Shown piece by piece: positions 8,647 to 17,875 of a stretch of DNA of 40,289 nt. The first letter of the stretch is position 1. Each line of letters opens with the position of its first letter. The notes beneath the pieces are model-generated. The model was not told where the DNA came from. It worked only from the letters and a program-made list of their open reading frames with translations, and ran no database searches. The position numbers were made by a program, and so were the translations under genes. Source of the stretch: Alphaproteobacteria bacterium (GTDB lineage: Bacteria > Pseudomonadota > Alphaproteobacteria > Paracaedibacterales > CAITNM01); NCBI GenBank assembly GCA_947478955.1, contig CANJXJ010000012.1:1-40289 (forward strand), read 5' to 3'.

Positions 8647-9360
8647 ATGTCAAATAATTTTGAGCAATTCATCCAAGAAGTAGAAAACGACCTTCGCCAC
8701 GAAAAATTTGAACACCTCTGGAAAAAATATGGCAAGGCCATAACCACTGGTTTTGTTGTGGTTATTGCCTTATCAGGTGCATTTAATCTTTGGCAACATT
8801 ACCAAACTAAGCAACGTGATACCTTATCCCAGCAATTTGTAAGTGCACAATCATTACTGTTTAATAAAAACATTGGTGATGCCTTGTCTGCCATGGAGGG
8901 CATTTCAAAAGCTTCCCATCGTACTTATTCAACACTTGCAAAATTCAATATGGCTGCAATCTTACGTCAAGAAACTGGCCATAAAGATTTAAACCGAGTG
9001 GAAGAAATCTACAAAGATCTTATGAGTAGCGGCACAGAACATATGTTTCGTGAACTAGCAACAGTGTTATTTGTAGGATTACGCTTAGAGCGCATGAATG
9101 AAGATAATGCGGAAGAAATTCAAAAACTGCTAAAGTTGATCGAGCCTTGCTTAAAAGAAGGAGCTCCCTATCGTCATTTAGCTCTTGAGCTAAGAGGTAT
9201 GATTGAACTACGTCAAAAAAATTACCCAGGTGCTGCAGAAACCTTCGTAACTATTGCGCAAGATGACAAGGCTCCTAAGGATCTTCGCTCGCGGGCGCAG
9301 GTAATGACTCAAAATCTAGCAGCTCAATTAGCAAGTAACGCTCAAGGAACTGGCAAATGA
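8647..9360 (+). CDS. YfgM-like tetratricopeptide inner-membrane protein
   Basis: This 237-residue protein has a short cytoplasmic N-terminus (MSNNFEQFIQEVENDLRHEK), one membrane helix at about residues 31-49 (TGFVVVIALSGAFNLW), and a periplasmic helical-repeat domain typical of the TPR_21/YfgM family. YfgM in E. coli is an ancillary SecYEG subunit that hands secreted proteins to periplasmic chaperones. Equating the two roles here is inference. It is first in a run with bamB (4-bp ATGA overlap) and der, an order known from other proteobacteria, where yfgM, bamB and der are also neighbours. The ATG has no clear ribosome site. Confidence 0.85.
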   Translation: MSNNFEQFIQEVENDLRHEKFEHLWKKYGKAITTGFVVVIALSGAFNLWQHYQTKQRDTLSQQFVSAQSLLFNKNIGDALSAMEGISKASHRTYSTLAKFNMAAILRQETGHKDLNRVEEIYKDLMSSGTEHMFRELATVLFVGLRLERMNEDNAEEIQKLLKLIEPCLKEGAPYRHLALELRGMIELRQKNYPGAAETFVTIAQDDKAPKDLRSRAQVMTQNLAAQLASNAQGTGK

Positions 9361-10652
9361 AGCACATACCAATTACAAGCTGGCTAATTGCTTTATTAAT
9401 TTTAGTTGGATGTAGTGAAAATAAAGAAAAATTAAAAGGAGAGCGCGAACCTTTTATTATTGTTGGAAACTCTTTAAAGCCAGATCCAACCCTAAAAAAT
9501 ATGACGGTTACTTTGCCGCCTGCTCAAGATATTAAAAATTGGAATCATGTTGGTGGAAACCCTAGCCACCTTATGCCGCCTATAATAGTAGGTAGTGATC
9601 CTAAAAAAGTATGGGCTCAACATATTGGTGAAGGCGCTGATACGTACCATAGGTTAATTACCCATCCGGTTGTAAACAATGGATTAGTATATTCAATGGA
9701 TATCCATGGACATGTGCAAGCTAGAAAAACTGAAGATGGCACGCTGGCTTGGGAATTAAACACATCCCCCGAAGAAGGCCATAGCAATACCATGGGAGGC
9801 GGATTCGCCATAGATGGTGATTTTTTATATATTACTACGTCCTTTGGAGATGTGTGGTGTGTTGAAGCCCAATCAGGTAAAAATATTTGGACAAAAGCTC
9901 TAGAGACGCCCATTCGTGCTGCACCAACCGTTTTTGCAGGACGTGTGTTCGTAGTAACTGTAAATAATGAAATTTTTGCACTTGAAGCAAAAACAGGTGA
10001 TGAATTATGGGATTACGCTGGGATTATCGAGCCAAGCTCACTTCTTGGCGGTAGTGCTCCTGCTGCATGCGCACAAGCTGTAGTGGTTGCTTTAACTTCG
10101 GGAGAAATTTATTGCTTAAGCCCGGAAAGCGGACGTGTTTTATGGTCGGACACGATGACGCCAGCATTAAGGATTGATACGGTCTCAAGCATTGCACATA
10201 TTCGCGCACGTCCAATTATTGAAGGTGATGTTGTCTATCTAGCCAGCCATGGCGGTCGTATCGCTGCCTATGAGCTTTTAACCGGTAAAAAAATATGGGC
10301 TAAAGAAATTGGAGCGTTGCGCACCCCCGTACTAAGTGGTGACTTTCTTTTTGCAATCACTACCAATGATGATTTAGTTTGTTTATTAAAATCAACCGGT
10401 CAAGTACGCTGGGCGGCATCTTTACCTCGTAAACGGGAAAGTGACGATGTTATCACATGGGCAGGCCCTATTGTTGTGAATGATCATCTAGTACTTGTTA
10501 GCACCAGTGAACAAATGGCGTTTGTAAATGTTACTGATGGTAAAATTGATAAAACGCTTAACTTAGAATCGGCGTGCCAACTATCACCAATTGTTGCTGA
10601 CAAAACAATATTTACTTTAACCGATTCAGGCCTCTTACAAGCTTGGCGATAG
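9357..10652 (+). CDS. bamB: Outer-membrane assembly lipoprotein BamB
   Basis: BamB is a periplasmic lipoprotein of the BAM complex that inserts beta-barrel proteins in the outer membrane. The protein has a lipoprotein signal (ITSWLIALLILVGC, lipidated Cys19). It then has an eight-bladed PQQ-like beta-propeller, seen as repeated motifs of the type V(W/Y)AxxxxTGxxxW: GLVYSMDIHG, TGDELWDYAG, SGRVLWSDTM, TGKKIWAKEI and TGQVRWAASL. The length of 431 residues is slightly longer than E. coli BamB (392). It starts inside the stop of the upstream YfgM-like gene and lies 10 bp before der. The context and domain layout support BamB over a PQQ dehydrogenase. Confidence 0.92.
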   Translation: MKHIPITSWLIALLILVGCSENKEKLKGEREPFIIVGNSLKPDPTLKNMTVTLPPAQDIKNWNHVGGNPSHLMPPIIVGSDPKKVWAQHIGEGADTYHRLITHPVVNNGLVYSMDIHGHVQARKTEDGTLAWELNTSPEEGHSNTMGGGFAIDGDFLYITTSFGDVWCVEAQSGKNIWTKALETPIRAAPTVFAGRVFVVTVNNEIFALEAKTGDELWDYAGIIEPSSLLGGSAPAACAQAVVVALTSGEIYCLSPESGRVLWSDTMTPALRIDTVSSIAHIRARPIIEGDVVYLASHGGRIAAYELLTGKKIWAKEIGALRTPVLSGDFLFAITTNDDLVCLLKSTGQVRWAASLPRKRESDDVITWAGPIVVNDHLVLVSTSEQMAFVNVTDGKIDKTLNLESACQLSPIVADKTIFTLTDSGLLQAWR

Positions 10653-10662
10653 AAATTTAGAT

Positions 10663-12006
10663 ATGTTTACTCTTGCCCTAATAGGCCGTCCTAACGTTGG
10701 CAAGTCGAGTCTTTTTAATCGCCTTTTAGGGCGAAAGGTTGCCATTGTCCATGAACGCCCTGGTGTTACCAGGGATTTCCAAGAAGCCCAGGCTTATTAT
10801 GGAGACATGCCTTTTCGGATATTAGACACGCCCGGACTCGCTGACCCTGAAACATCTGCGACCCATCCGGAACTTGCAAAAAACATGCAACTACAAAGTG
10901 AAGCAGCAATTGAAGAAGCACAAATGGTTGCATTTGTGGTTGATGGTATTGCAGGCATCACCGCATTTGATGGAGAAATTGCAAAATTCTTACACAAAAA
11001 AAATAAATCCATTATTGTTCTTATTAATAAAAACGACAGCAAAAAAGCCCAAACAACTGAATATGATGTGTTCGCTCTTGGCTTTCAAACAGTTATTAGC
11101 GTTTCTGCAGAACACAACTTGGGTATTGATGCGCTTTATGAAGCCATTCATCCATACTTAACTTTAGAAGAAGAAGTTGAAGTAAAAGACAGACCCTTAA
11201 AACTAGCCATTATGGGGCGTCCCAATGTTGGAAAATCTACTTTAGTAAACGCCCTTTTTGGGGAAGAACGATTACTTACTGCCGATATGCCAGGAGTCAC
11301 TCGTGATTCCGTTAGCTTGCTGTGGGAACACAATGGCCAAAAATTTGAATTGATTGACACAGCAGGTATTCGTCGCAAAGCCAAAGTGCAAGATGCAGTG
11401 GAGCAGTTAGCGGTACAAAGTGCTAACCGAACCCTACAATTTGCCGAAATGGTTGTGTTGGTCATTGATGCTACAATTCCAATTGAGGAACAGTTAGAAA
11501 AGCAAGACTTAAGTCTTGCCCAGCAAGTAGCTGAAGAAGGACGCGGACTCATTTTAGCCCTGAATAAGGTTGATAAAATCAATCACCTGCCCCAGCTTAT
11601 GGAACATATCCGTAATCAATTGAATTACCAACTTGCCCAGGTGCGCGATGTGCCAATGGTAGCAATTTCAGCGTTGAATCATAAAAATCTTGATCAACTG
11701 CTAGATATGGTTTTAGAGCTTAACAAATTATGGAATATGCGTATCCCGACGGCCAAGCTTAATGATTGGCTACCATTTATGCTAGACAAACATCCCACCC
11801 CTGTGGTTTCAGGCCGGAGAATTCGTATTAAGTACATGACCCAGGTAAAATCACGCCCGCCAACTTTTGCTTTGTTTTGCACCAAGGCTGATGACTTACC
11901 TGCATCATACCTTCGTTATCTTAGCAATGGGCTGCGGGACGATTTCAACCTACCAGGCGTACCGATACGCTTTATTGTTAAGGGCATTAAGAATCCTTAT
12001 AGCTAA
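10663..12006 (+). CDS. der: Ribosome biogenesis GTPase Der (EngA)
   Basis: Der is a double-GTPase needed for maturation of the 50S ribosomal subunit. Two complete G domains are visible: the first with GRPNVGKSSL near residue 8, DTPG and NKND; the second with GRPNVGKSTL near residue 186, DTAG and NKVD. A C-terminal KH-like domain follows (about residues 350-447, including RIRIKYMTQVKSRPPTF). The length of 447 residues is normal. It ends the YfgM-like/bamB operon and converges on recA across a solo family-B palindrome that may act as a boundary. Confidence 0.97.
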   Translation: MFTLALIGRPNVGKSSLFNRLLGRKVAIVHERPGVTRDFQEAQAYYGDMPFRILDTPGLADPETSATHPELAKNMQLQSEAAIEEAQMVAFVVDGIAGITAFDGEIAKFLHKKNKSIIVLINKNDSKKAQTTEYDVFALGFQTVISVSAEHNLGIDALYEAIHPYLTLEEEVEVKDRPLKLAIMGRPNVGKSTLVNALFGEERLLTADMPGVTRDSVSLLWEHNGQKFELIDTAGIRRKAKVQDAVEQLAVQSANRTLQFAEMVVLVIDATIPIEEQLEKQDLSLAQQVAEEGRGLILALNKVDKINHLPQLMEHIRNQLNYQLAQVRDVPMVAISALNHKNLDQLLDMVLELNKLWNMRIPTAKLNDWLPFMLDKHPTPVVSGRRIRIKYMTQVKSRPPTFALFCTKADDLPASYLRYLSNGLRDDFNLPGVPIRFIVKGIKNPYS

Positions 12007-12072
12007 AATTAGCGCAGGTGGAGAACCAGTGTGTCTAGTTCATAAAATTAGATGATAATTAGGCTACAATAA

Positions 12073-12097
12073 GCCCTACGCTCAAGTCGTAGGGAAA
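12073..12097. repeat. Solo arm of palindromic repeat family B (der/recA junction)
   Basis: CCCTACG-ctcaagt-CGTAGGG is a perfect 7-bp stem with a 7-nt loop, followed by AAATTA. It resembles a single arm of the two-armed elements at 31171-31243 and 33214-33330 (shared core TCAAG flanked by complementary C/G runs). It lies between the convergent der and recA genes and could serve as a bidirectional boundary hairpin, though no T-tract is present. Confidence 0.7.
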
Positions 12098-12114
12098 TTA
12101 GAGAGAAAACTACT

Positions 12115-13155
12115 CTATTCAGCTGCACTAGCCTCAGCAGTTCCAATCATGCTATCTGCAACTGTGACAGAATTATCCCGAATCGCTGTAGAAATTTTTG
12201 CAGCTACCTCAGGATTTTCTTTCAAAAATTGACGAGCGGCTTCACGCCCCTGGCCTATGCGGGTTGCGCCATAAGAATACCATGATCCGGCCTTTTCAAT
12301 AACGTTGGCTTTTACCCCAAGATCAATTAATTCACCCGCTTTGGAAATGCCTTCGCCGTACATAATGTCAAAATCAACCACTTTAAAAGGAGGTGCCATT
12401 TTGTTTTTCACAACCTTAACGCGGGTTTGGTTGCCCACAATTTGATCGCGATCTTTTAAGCTACTGATGCGCCTAATATCAAGGCGAACAGACGCATAGA
12501 ATTTCAGCGCATTACCGCCAGTTGTTGTTTCCGGGTTACCAAACATAATGCCAATTTTTTGGCGAATTTGGTTAATAAAAATCACCATGCAATTGGTTTT
12601 GGAAATTGATCCGGTTAGTTTGCGTAAAGCTTGGCTCATCAAGCGAGCCTGCAGGCCCATGTGGGAATCCCCCATGTCGCCTTCGAGTTCTGCTTTAGGA
12701 ACAAGCGCAGCTACGCTGTCAATTACCAGCACTTCTACCGCACCACTACGTACTAATGTATCAGCAATTTCTAATGATTGCTCACCAGTATCAGGTTGAG
12801 AAATTAATAACTCATCAATGTTCACCCCTAGTTTACGGGCATAACCTGGATCAAGCGCATGCTCAGCATCTACGAAAGCGCAAACACCACCTGATTTCTG
12901 AGCTTCTGCTATAACGTGTAAAGCAAGAGTCGTCTTACCAGAAGATTCTGGGCCATAAATTTCAATAACTCGGCCTCTAGGTAATCCACCAATGCCTAAA
13001 GCTATGTCTAGTCCGAGTGATCCGGTTGAAACCACGTCAGCTTCTGCTGCATTCTCCCGTTGTCCAAGGCGCATAACTGAACCTTTTCCAAAAGCACGTT
13101 CAATTTGTGAAAGGGCGGCTTCTAGAGCCTTTGATTTGTCTGCGCGTGGTTCCAT
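12115..13155 (-). CDS. recA: Recombinase RecA
   Basis: Catalyses strand exchange in homologous recombination and triggers LexA self-cleavage. Walker A is GPESSGKT at residues 68-75, and the canonical N-terminus ([20 protein letters not shown]) and L2/Gln region ([10 protein letters not shown]) are intact. The length of 346 residues is normal with a short C-terminal tail. It begins 12 bp after the cckA stop, so any promoter or SOS box must sit within cckA or it is co-transcribed. I see no GTTC-N7-GTTC or GAAC-N7-GAAC box in the bases just upstream. The cckA-recA neighbourhood is familiar in alphaproteobacteria. Confidence 0.98.
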   Translation of the reverse strand: MEPRADKSKALEAALSQIERAFGKGSVMRLGQRENAAEADVVSTGSLGLDIALGIGGLPRGRVIEIYGPESSGKTTLALHVIAEAQKSGGVCAFVDAEHALDPGYARKLGVNIDELLISQPDTGEQSLEIADTLVRSGAVEVLVIDSVAALVPKAELEGDMGDSHMGLQARLMSQALRKLTGSISKTNCMVIFINQIRQKIGIMFGNPETTTGGNALKFYASVRLDIRRISSLKDRDQIVGNQTRVKVVKNKMAPPFKVVDFDIMYGEGISKAGELIDLGVKANVIEKAGSWYSYGATRIGQGREAARQFLKENPEVAAKISTAIRDNSVTVADSMIGTAEASAAE

Positions 13156-13167
13156 GATTTTTCAACT

Positions 13168-15516
13168 TTAATTACTTAAAACGTCCTTAACCTTAGCAGC
13201 CAGGTCTTTTAAGGTAAAGGGTTTGGGCAAGAAATGAATATTGGTATCATCCCCCAAATTCTTACGGAAAGCGTCTTCAGTGTACCCTGAAATGAAAATG
13301 GTTTTAAGGTTTGGAATAATTTCCCGAACCTTTCTATTTAGCTCAGGTCCATCCATTTGAGGCATTACCACATCGGTTACCAACACATCAAAATGTGTAC
13401 CTTGAGTGATTGTCTCTAGAGCAACCTCTCCATTAGACGCTTCAATCACATGATAGCCTTTTTCCCTTAACGCACGCGCGCTGAACATACGCACCGCGTC
13501 TTCGTCTTCTACCAGCAATACAGTCCCTGACCCGCTTAAATCGCCTTTGTGGGTTTCTGCCACGACTGTATAAGGGTCTGCTACACCACTATAGCGTGGT
13601 AAGCATATCCTGAAAGTAGTGCCTACCTTGGCTTCACTTTCAACAAAAATGAATCCACCGGTTTGCTTCACAATTCCATATACGGTAGCAAGCCCAAGCC
13701 CCGTTCCGGCTCCCACTTCTTTGGTGGAAAAAAACGGTTCAAATATATGCTCTAGATTCTCTTCTTTGATACCGCTACCTGTATCAGCCACCTCTACTAC
13801 CACAAAGTCTCCAACAGGCATAGTTTCATGGCCAACTTGAATAGGTTTTAAGTTGCTGAGATTATTTGTTTTGATGGACAGTTTACCCCCATCTACCATA
13901 GCGTCTCTGGAATTCACCGCTAAATTAATAATCACCTGTTCAAACTGGCTAACATCAACCTTAACAGGCCAAATTTCACGACCGTGCACCACATCTAAGT
14001 CAATTTTTGCACCAATTAACCGACGTAATAACGCAGATAATTCCGCCAATGCGTCAGTAATATTGACAATTCTTGGCTGCAAGGTTTGCTGGCGCGAAAA
14101 TGCCAGCAGCTGCCGCACTAGGTTCGCCGCTCGATTTGCATTTTGCTTGATCTGTGAAACATCTAAATAGGAAGGGTCATTTGGCATATACCGTTGCAAT
14201 AATAAATCACAAAACCCAATCATGGCTGTTAGAAGATTATTAAAATCATGGGCCACACCACCAGCAAGTTGTCCAACTGCCTGCATTTTTTGCGATTGAA
14301 TAAATTGTTGCTCTAATCGTTTTTGCTGGGAGATATCCATTAACTGCAGCAGGTACTCATCGCGTTCTTTATCAATCTGACTCATGTACGCAATACAATG
14401 GGTCTTTCCTCCTTGAAGCGTAAGCTCAACAGGCAAAAATGCGTCATCATTTAAGGCCCCAACTAGTTGGGTATGTGCACTTTGACTCAACAAATCTAAA
14501 AAGCTTGTATTTGAGTTAACCGTTGCACTGGGTAAGGCAACTTCAATAAGCCCCTGAAATGCTTGGTTAAAACTAAGTATTTCGCCCGACTTATGAATAA
14601 TCACAGCCGGTATGGAAGCCTTTAAAAAAGTTTCTTCCGCTGTATTATTTGTACTTTCATCAATGGTTAATCCGTCAATTCGGCAAATAATAGAAGCACC
14701 TGTAGAAGCAGCAAGAGTTGGCGGAAACCAAATCGCCTTAAACGGCGGGTACCTAAAAGGTTTAACCTGAATAATTTTAATTTTTGCAGCTTGCCAATCT
14801 TCAATGCCGTCCATGACATGTTCGATTCGGCTATTAACAATTTCTTCCTTTGTTTGTTTTAGCCAATCACATAAGGTTTGGTTGCACGCAATAATCTGGC
14901 GAGAACGATTTAGGTAAAACACAGCGAAAGGAGCATTATCAACAAACCGCTCTAGACTTGAAAAATCGCTTTGAATATTATCAGCATCTTCTAATTGGGC
15001 CGTCACATCTTCAAACCCAATAAAAATTGATTTAATCGGGAAATGAGGCAAATCTTGGGGTAAAACGCGCGCTAATAAAATGCGCTGTTTCTCTTTAGTA
15101 TTTTGAGAAAACTTCAGTAACAACTCTCCCATATGCAACTCTTCAATCCAACGCTTAAGCATTGGCCATTGCTCACTTTTTTTAAATTTCTTATCAAGCT
15201 TTTGAATAAAGTCATTCAAGGTTGGGTAAAGGTGTGGATGTGAGCTTTTAATCAGCTGACCATTGATCGAAAAAATTGCGTATTCGCTAAATTGTTCCAC
15301 TGCCTGGTGAAGCGTTTGCGACTGAAATACCAAAAGGGAATTTTGCTGTTGCTTTTCGGATTCACGAATAAATATGGGCAAATACGCCCCCAGACCAAGA
15401 ATGCATAAAAACAACAGCGTCATTTGCACCGGATCAGATGCAAAGAGCAAGCTAACCCCACATGCAATCAAAATAGCAATTAGGAAAAATCCAGAAAAAT
15501 GTAATCGTTGTAACAC
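13168..15516 (-). CDS. cckA: Hybrid sensor histidine kinase, CckA type
   Basis: CckA is the membrane hybrid kinase that feeds the ChpT-CtrA phosphorelay controlling the cell cycle in alphaproteobacteria. Layout of the 782 residues: two membrane helices at about 8-25 and 31-50, a poorly conserved region, PAS domains at about 190-245 and 300-395, a dimerisation/phosphoacceptor domain with GGVAHDFNNLL (His423), an ATPase domain with N-box Asn535, DTGSGI and GTGLGLATVYG, and a C-terminal receiver with DVLVTDVVMPQMDG (phospho-acceptor Asp715) and the Lys of LPKPF. The start is a GTG immediately after the terC stop, and no later start keeps both membrane helices. The gene lies upstream of recA as expected for cckA. 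CtrA and ChpT are not in the window, so the pathway is inferred. Confidence 0.88.
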   Translation of the reverse strand: MLQRLHFSGFFLIAILIACGVSLLFASDPVQMTLLFLCILGLGAYLPIFIRESEKQQQNSLLVFQSQTLHQAVEQFSEYAIFSINGQLIKSSHPHLYPTLNDFIQKLDKKFKKSEQWPMLKRWIEELHMGELLLKFSQNTKEKQRILLARVLPQDLPHFPIKSIFIGFEDVTAQLEDADNIQSDFSSLERFVDNAPFAVFYLNRSRQIIACNQTLCDWLKQTKEEIVNSRIEHVMDGIEDWQAAKIKIIQVKPFRYPPFKAIWFPPTLAASTGASIICRIDGLTIDESTNNTAEETFLKASIPAVIIHKSGEILSFNQAFQGLIEVALPSATVNSNTSFLDLLSQSAHTQLVGALNDDAFLPVELTLQGGKTHCIAYMSQIDKERDEYLLQLMDISQQKRLEQQFIQSQKMQAVGQLAGGVAHDFNNLLTAMIGFCDLLLQRYMPNDPSYLDVSQIKQNANRAANLVRQLLAFSRQQTLQPRIVNITDALAELSALLRRLIGAKIDLDVVHGREIWPVKVDVSQFEQVIINLAVNSRDAMVDGGKLSIKTNNLSNLKPIQVGHETMPVGDFVVVEVADTGSGIKEENLEHIFEPFFSTKEVGAGTGLGLATVYGIVKQTGGFIFVESEAKVGTTFRICLPRYSGVADPYTVVAETHKGDLSGSGTVLLVEDEDAVRMFSARALREKGYHVIEASNGEVALETITQGTHFDVLVTDVVMPQMDGPELNRKVREIIPNLKTIFISGYTEDAFRKNLGDDTNIHFLPKPFTLKDLAAKVKDVLSN

Positions 15517-16416
15517 TTAAGATTTAAAACGCATTGAAAGAAATACCGATGATATAAATATTACCGTCAAAATTGTAAAAGTGATAGCTGGATGTAGATG
15601 AATATTAAAAATAAGTTTGCCACCAACAAGAACAAGAACAAATCCCAAGGCAGGTTTAAGATATTTAAAGCTTTCAATAGCTTTAGCCAAAACAAAATAT
15701 AAAGAACGCAACCCCAAAATAGCTAAAATATTTGAGGTATATATTAAAAAAGGATTAGTCGTAATTGAAAATATGGCCGGAAGCGAATCAACCGCAAAAA
15801 TAATATCAGAAATTTCAATCAGGATTAACGCAAAAAGTAAGGGCGTCACCTTACGCTTTGTACCTTCAACCACAAAAAATTTATTCCCATGCAGTTTTGA
15901 AGAAAGGGGGATAAGCTTTTCGCAACACCGCCACAGTTTACTTTTTGTAAAATCCTTCTGGTGTTCATTTGCGAAGAAAATTTTAAGACCAGTGAATACA
16001 AGAAAGATCCCAAAAATAGTTAACAGCCAACTAAAGTTTTGGAGAAGCTCTACTCCTAAAAATATCATCAGCCCGCGCAATATCAAGGCGCTAACAATGC
16101 CTAAAAACAGAACGCGGTGCTGATATTGCACCGGGATATTTAAGCTTTTAAAGACCACAGCAAACACCATGATGTTATCTAAGCTCAATATTTTCTCAAT
16201 TTTGTAGCTGGTGATGTATTCAAAAAAAGCCGAAGCACCAAAGTGAAAGTAAATCCACCCCCCAAATGCTACTGATAGACCTACCCAAAACAGACTCCAG
16301 CATAATGCTTCTTTATAGGTAGGTTGATGCTGATGTCGATTAAATATCCCTAAATCAAGGGCTAAAAATAAAAAAATGAAAGCGGTGAATGCAATCCAAT
16401 AGGTTTGAGATATCAT
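15517..16416 (-). CDS. TerC/Alx-family integral membrane protein (probable metal-ion transporter)
   Basis: TerC-family proteins (TerC, Alx, YkoY/MeeF) are polytopic inner-membrane proteins linked to tellurite resistance and manganese export. Family signatures are intact: FLALDLGIFNR near the N-terminus, LSLDNIMVFAVVF, and EISDIIFAVDSLPAIF with the conserved acidic residues. About eight to nine hydrophobic segments can be read. The frame stays open to a TTG at 16455, but the ATG at 16416 (MISQTYWIAFTAF) is preferred because homologues begin just before the first membrane helix. A TATAAT lies 6 nt before this ATG on the minus strand, so the mRNA may be nearly leaderless. The stop abuts the cckA GTG. 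No yybP-ykoY riboswitch was recognised upstream. Confidence 0.85.
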   Translation of the reverse strand: MISQTYWIAFTAFIFLFLALDLGIFNRHQHQPTYKEALCWSLFWVGLSVAFGGWIYFHFGASAFFEYITSYKIEKILSLDNIMVFAVVFKSLNIPVQYQHRVLFLGIVSALILRGLMIFLGVELLQNFSWLLTIFGIFLVFTGLKIFFANEHQKDFTKSKLWRCCEKLIPLSSKLHGNKFFVVEGTKRKVTPLLFALILIEISDIIFAVDSLPAIFSITTNPFLIYTSNILAILGLRSLYFVLAKAIESFKYLKPALGFVLVLVGGKLIFNIHLHPAITFTILTVIFISSVFLSMRFKS

Positions 16417-16558
16417 AGCATTATATTTTTTTGGCTTATGGCTAGCGTAGCTCAAAAAATCCCTGATACAAAGCGCGGAATCATTAATATCTTTGTAATG
16501 TCATGACCCCGCCTGTAACATCATCTTTAGGGCGAAAAATACATCTTAAGACTCAGCT

Positions 16559-17836
16559 TTACTTAGCATTTTTCTTAAGCTCATCCTTGGGATCTTCATG
16601 AGTAATCGCGATACGTGCAGTCGCCATAATTTTGTTCAGCAAGCGGCCTGCTTGTCTCGAAAATTCCTTTTGCTCAAGACCTTCTTTAATTTCAGCTTTG
16701 GTTGGAAGTGAATCTTTTTCTGGATTGTCAACAGAACAAACCATATAGAGGCTTACACCTTGACCATCTTGAATGGGGCCGGCTACTTGATTTACCCCAA
16801 GCGTATCTAAAATTACTTGCAAAGGCTCTGGAAAACTAGCCATTGGTTGTTTCTCTATCATTTCAGTATGTCCATTTGCCTCATTACCAACTTGCAGAAA
16901 TGCCTTACATCCCTTTGCGCTTTTCAAATGCGAAACAATATTTTCTAAAATCATTGCGTTCTCTTCATTCATATCTTCCGGCAGTTGAATTTCTACCCGC
17001 GCCAATGAAACTTTTCGACTTTTGAATGACCCTTGCCCGCCGAGTTTCTTATCTACAAGTTTAATAATTTTATAGGAATTTTGTGTTTGAAATGGTTTAG
17101 CTACACCACCCACCCCTAATTCTTGAACAACCTTAGCAACATCATCGTCCATTTGACGTGCCGTTCTCCAACCAACATACCCACCTTGCGCACCAAATTG
17201 CTGCGCAACCAAACGGAAATTTGTCATTGGCTTACTTACTTGTGCATACAAACGGTCTGCATCTTGTTTGGTTTTTGCTGGGTTCTTCGCATCTATAGGC
17301 ATAACAATCTCAACCAATTCATATTGATCAGTTTCTAGAGCACGCTTAACCTTCTCCAGCTCTTTTTCAATGTCACTATCTGTTACTCTTACTTGATTTG
17401 AAAACATTGCGCGGATAAACCGTGCCCATAAAACCTGAGCACGTAATCTGTTTCTAAGGGTTTCAATTTTTACACCCATTCCCTTAAATCGTTCTTTCAT
17501 CTGCTCTAAAGTCATGCCATTGTCCTTAGCAATATTTTCTAGCGATTTATCTATATCTTTTTCAGAAACTTTAATGTCTGCTTCTTTAGCTGAGGATTCT
17601 TGCAGCTTTTCAATAATTAAATTCTGCAATACTTGATGTCTCATTGAGTCTTTTGACTCCTTTGTTTTTGGCATGTTAAGAGTGGCAAGCGCAAAATCAA
17701 GACGCAAATCAAGCTCCCGCTCTGTAATGGCATGTTGATTCACGACTGCGGCAATTAACATCTGATCAGACTTAGTTGCCCCCACAGAAAAAAGTGACGC
17801 GCTGAAAAATAATACGACGGAGATAAATTTAAACAT
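16559..17836 (-). CDS. surA: Periplasmic chaperone/peptidyl-prolyl isomerase SurA
   Basis: SurA escorts outer-membrane proteins across the periplasm to the BAM complex. The 425-residue protein has a signal peptide (FKFISVVLFFSASLFSVGA, cleavage near residue 20) and a SurA N-terminal helical domain starting AAVVNQHAITERELDLRL. A parvulin domain at about 165-265 contains the conserved GGYVGWRTARQM and the QTQNSYKIIKLVDKK end. A second, degenerate parvulin-like region follows at about 275-380. It starts 39 bp from and divergent to lptF. In many proteobacteria surA follows lptD next to lptF-lptG; here lptD is missing from the junction. A pathway link to bamB in this window is clear. Confidence 0.9.
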   Translation of the reverse strand: MFKFISVVLFFSASLFSVGATKSDQMLIAAVVNQHAITERELDLRLDFALATLNMPKTKESKDSMRHQVLQNLIIEKLQESSAKEADIKVSEKDIDKSLENIAKDNGMTLEQMKERFKGMGVKIETLRNRLRAQVLWARFIRAMFSNQVRVTDSDIEKELEKVKRALETDQYELVEIVMPIDAKNPAKTKQDADRLYAQVSKPMTNFRLVAQQFGAQGGYVGWRTARQMDDDVAKVVQELGVGGVAKPFQTQNSYKIIKLVDKKLGGQGSFKSRKVSLARVEIQLPEDMNEENAMILENIVSHLKSAKGCKAFLQVGNEANGHTEMIEKQPMASFPEPLQVILDTLGVNQVAGPIQDGQGVSLYMVCSVDNPEKDSLPTKAEIKEGLEQKEFSRQAGRLLNKIMATARIAITHEDPKDELKKNAK

Positions 17837-17875
17837 GCCTAGGAAAAGCCAAAAAATAATTGTACATATAGATAT

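Noticed and set aside
11148-11582. Minus-strand frame of 144 codons inside der
   Set aside because: It lies fully antisense to the second G domain of der; no ribosome site or recognised domain.
15617-16123. Plus-strand frame of 168 codons inside terC
   Set aside because: It is antisense to a clearly conserved membrane protein gene and its composition is unlike a real protein.
16417-16558. yybP-ykoY manganese riboswitch before the TerC-family gene
   Set aside because: These riboswitches often precede TerC/Alx genes, but the conserved GGGGAGUA-type core and partner loop were not found on the minus strand here.
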